From positions 1-6,034 of the forward strand of contig CALFYB010000064.1 of NCBI GenBank assembly GCA_937952995.1: a stretch of 6,034 bases of DNA, read 5' to 3'. Under the pieces are notes generated by a model. That model had not been told where the DNA came from. It was given only the letters and a program-made list of their open reading frames with translations, and searched no databases. Below are positions 5,590 through 6,034 of the stretch, piece after piece; within the stretch, counting starts at the first letter, position 1; every line of letters begins with the position of its first letter. This DNA comes from an uncultured Caulobacteraceae bacterium (GTDB lineage: Bacteria; Pseudomonadota; Alphaproteobacteria; Caulobacterales; Caulobacteraceae). The translations under genes and the position numbers were made by a program.

Positions 5590-6034
5590 ATGCCGAATAC
5601 CAATTCGCCTTTCGGTTTTCGACAAGTCAAGGGTACGGGCTCAGTTCCCACCTTTGAACAGAATGTCCGCAAAATTGCTTCAAACAACAGCACGGCGATC
5701 TTTAGCGGTGATGCGGTTATTCCGCTGACCACCGGCTACATCGCTCAGGCGACTGCCTCGACCGTCCGTGTCGAAGGCATTTTCGTTGGCTGCAAGTACA
5801 CCTCCACCTCGCAAAAGCGCACCGTCTGGTCAAACTATTGGCCCGGTTCGGACGCCACTGGCGACGTCGAGGCCTATGTGATCGACGATCCGAACGCACA
5901 ATTCGTTGTCCAAGCTGGCGCAACCAACATTGGCTTCGCCAACATTGGTGAATACATCCAGTTGAACGTCGGCGTCGGCAACACCGCCACTGGTCAATCC
6001 GGCATGTATGTCGAAAGCCCAGCGACCACGGTTA
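5590..6034 (+). CDS. Virion structural protein, probable capsid or head protein, partial (3' end outside window)
   Basis: The first 148 residues are present and the frame is still open at the window end. The protein starts MPNTNSPFGFRQV, an opening seen in several phage virion proteins (Asn-x-Pro-Phe/Tyr-Gly-Phe). The rest is rich in Val, Thr, Gly and Ala with regular short strands and hardly any charged helix, as in beta-rich shell or decoration proteins. Marked stretches are AIFSGDAVIPL (36-46), VEGIFVGCKY (61-70), KRTVWSNYWPGSDATGDV (76-93) and AYVIDDPNAQF (95-105). I recall this SGD-(V), GVF-GCKY, WSNYWPGSD and DDP pattern from hypothetical structural proteins of uncultured phages. Following a scaffold-like gene, it may be the major capsid protein, or a small head decoration protein with the main capsid gene further on; the missing end prevents a choice. 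It has its own strong ribosome site and lies alone after a terminator, which suits a highly expressed virion gene. Confidence 0.72.
   Translation, partial: MPNTNSPFGFRQVKGTGSVPTFEQNVRKIASNNSTAIFSGDAVIPLTTGYIAQATASTVRVEGIFVGCKYTSTSQKRTVWSNYWPGSDATGDVEAYVIDDPNAQFVVQAGATNIGFANIGEYIQLNVGVGNTATGQSGMYVESPATTV

Noticed and set aside
1..6034. tRNA genes, CRISPR arrays, insertion sequences, attachment sites
   Set aside because: The only sizeable gaps (1516-1572, 3229-3284, 5428-5589) hold hairpins and leaders but no cloverleaf, spaced repeats or inverted terminal repeats with a transposase.

Overview
The window looks like part of the head (capsid) gene block of a tailed phage or prophage, probably an uncultured one. 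All genes lie on the + strand, closely packed, with good Shine-Dalgarno sites. The moderately GC-rich coding sequence and the protein types recall phages of Alphaproteobacteria and uncultured aquatic or soil phages. That host guess comes from remembered family resemblance, not a search. No integrase, tRNA, CRISPR array, insertion sequence or clearly bacterial gene is visible.

Layout: (1) 1-1515, the C-terminal 504 residues of a larger protein whose start lies outside the window; it has a three-cysteine cluster and a tail ending in a basic Gly-Gly motif. (2) A 57-base gap with a small hairpin. (3) 1573-3228, a very basic, low-complexity, 551-residue phage protein with about fifteen basic Gly-Gly motifs, one Cys cluster and a Pro/Gly/Met tract. 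(4) A gap with a long perfect hairpin and a second, competing arm. (5) 3285-3482, a 65-residue helical protein. (6) 3494-3886, a GroES-like co-chaperonin. (7) 3896-4795, a scaffold-like protein with an acidic start and coiled coil. (8) 4795-5427, a 210-residue conserved phage protein of unknown role, overlapping the scaffold gene by one base. (9) A strong intrinsic terminator at 5432-5461, then a 128-base leader. (10) 5590-6034, the first 148 residues of a beta-rich virion protein, probably the capsid or a head protein, cut by the window end.

Taken together, genes 6, 7 and 10 suggest a capsid assembly set: a phage co-chaperonin to help fold the shell protein, an internal scaffold, and the shell protein itself. 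Genes 3, 5 and 8 are hypothetical phage proteins kept next to this set. The points most worth a second look are the basic Gly-Gly motif shared by two neighbouring unrelated proteins, the competing hairpins before the 65-residue gene, and the strong terminator directly ahead of the probable capsid gene.
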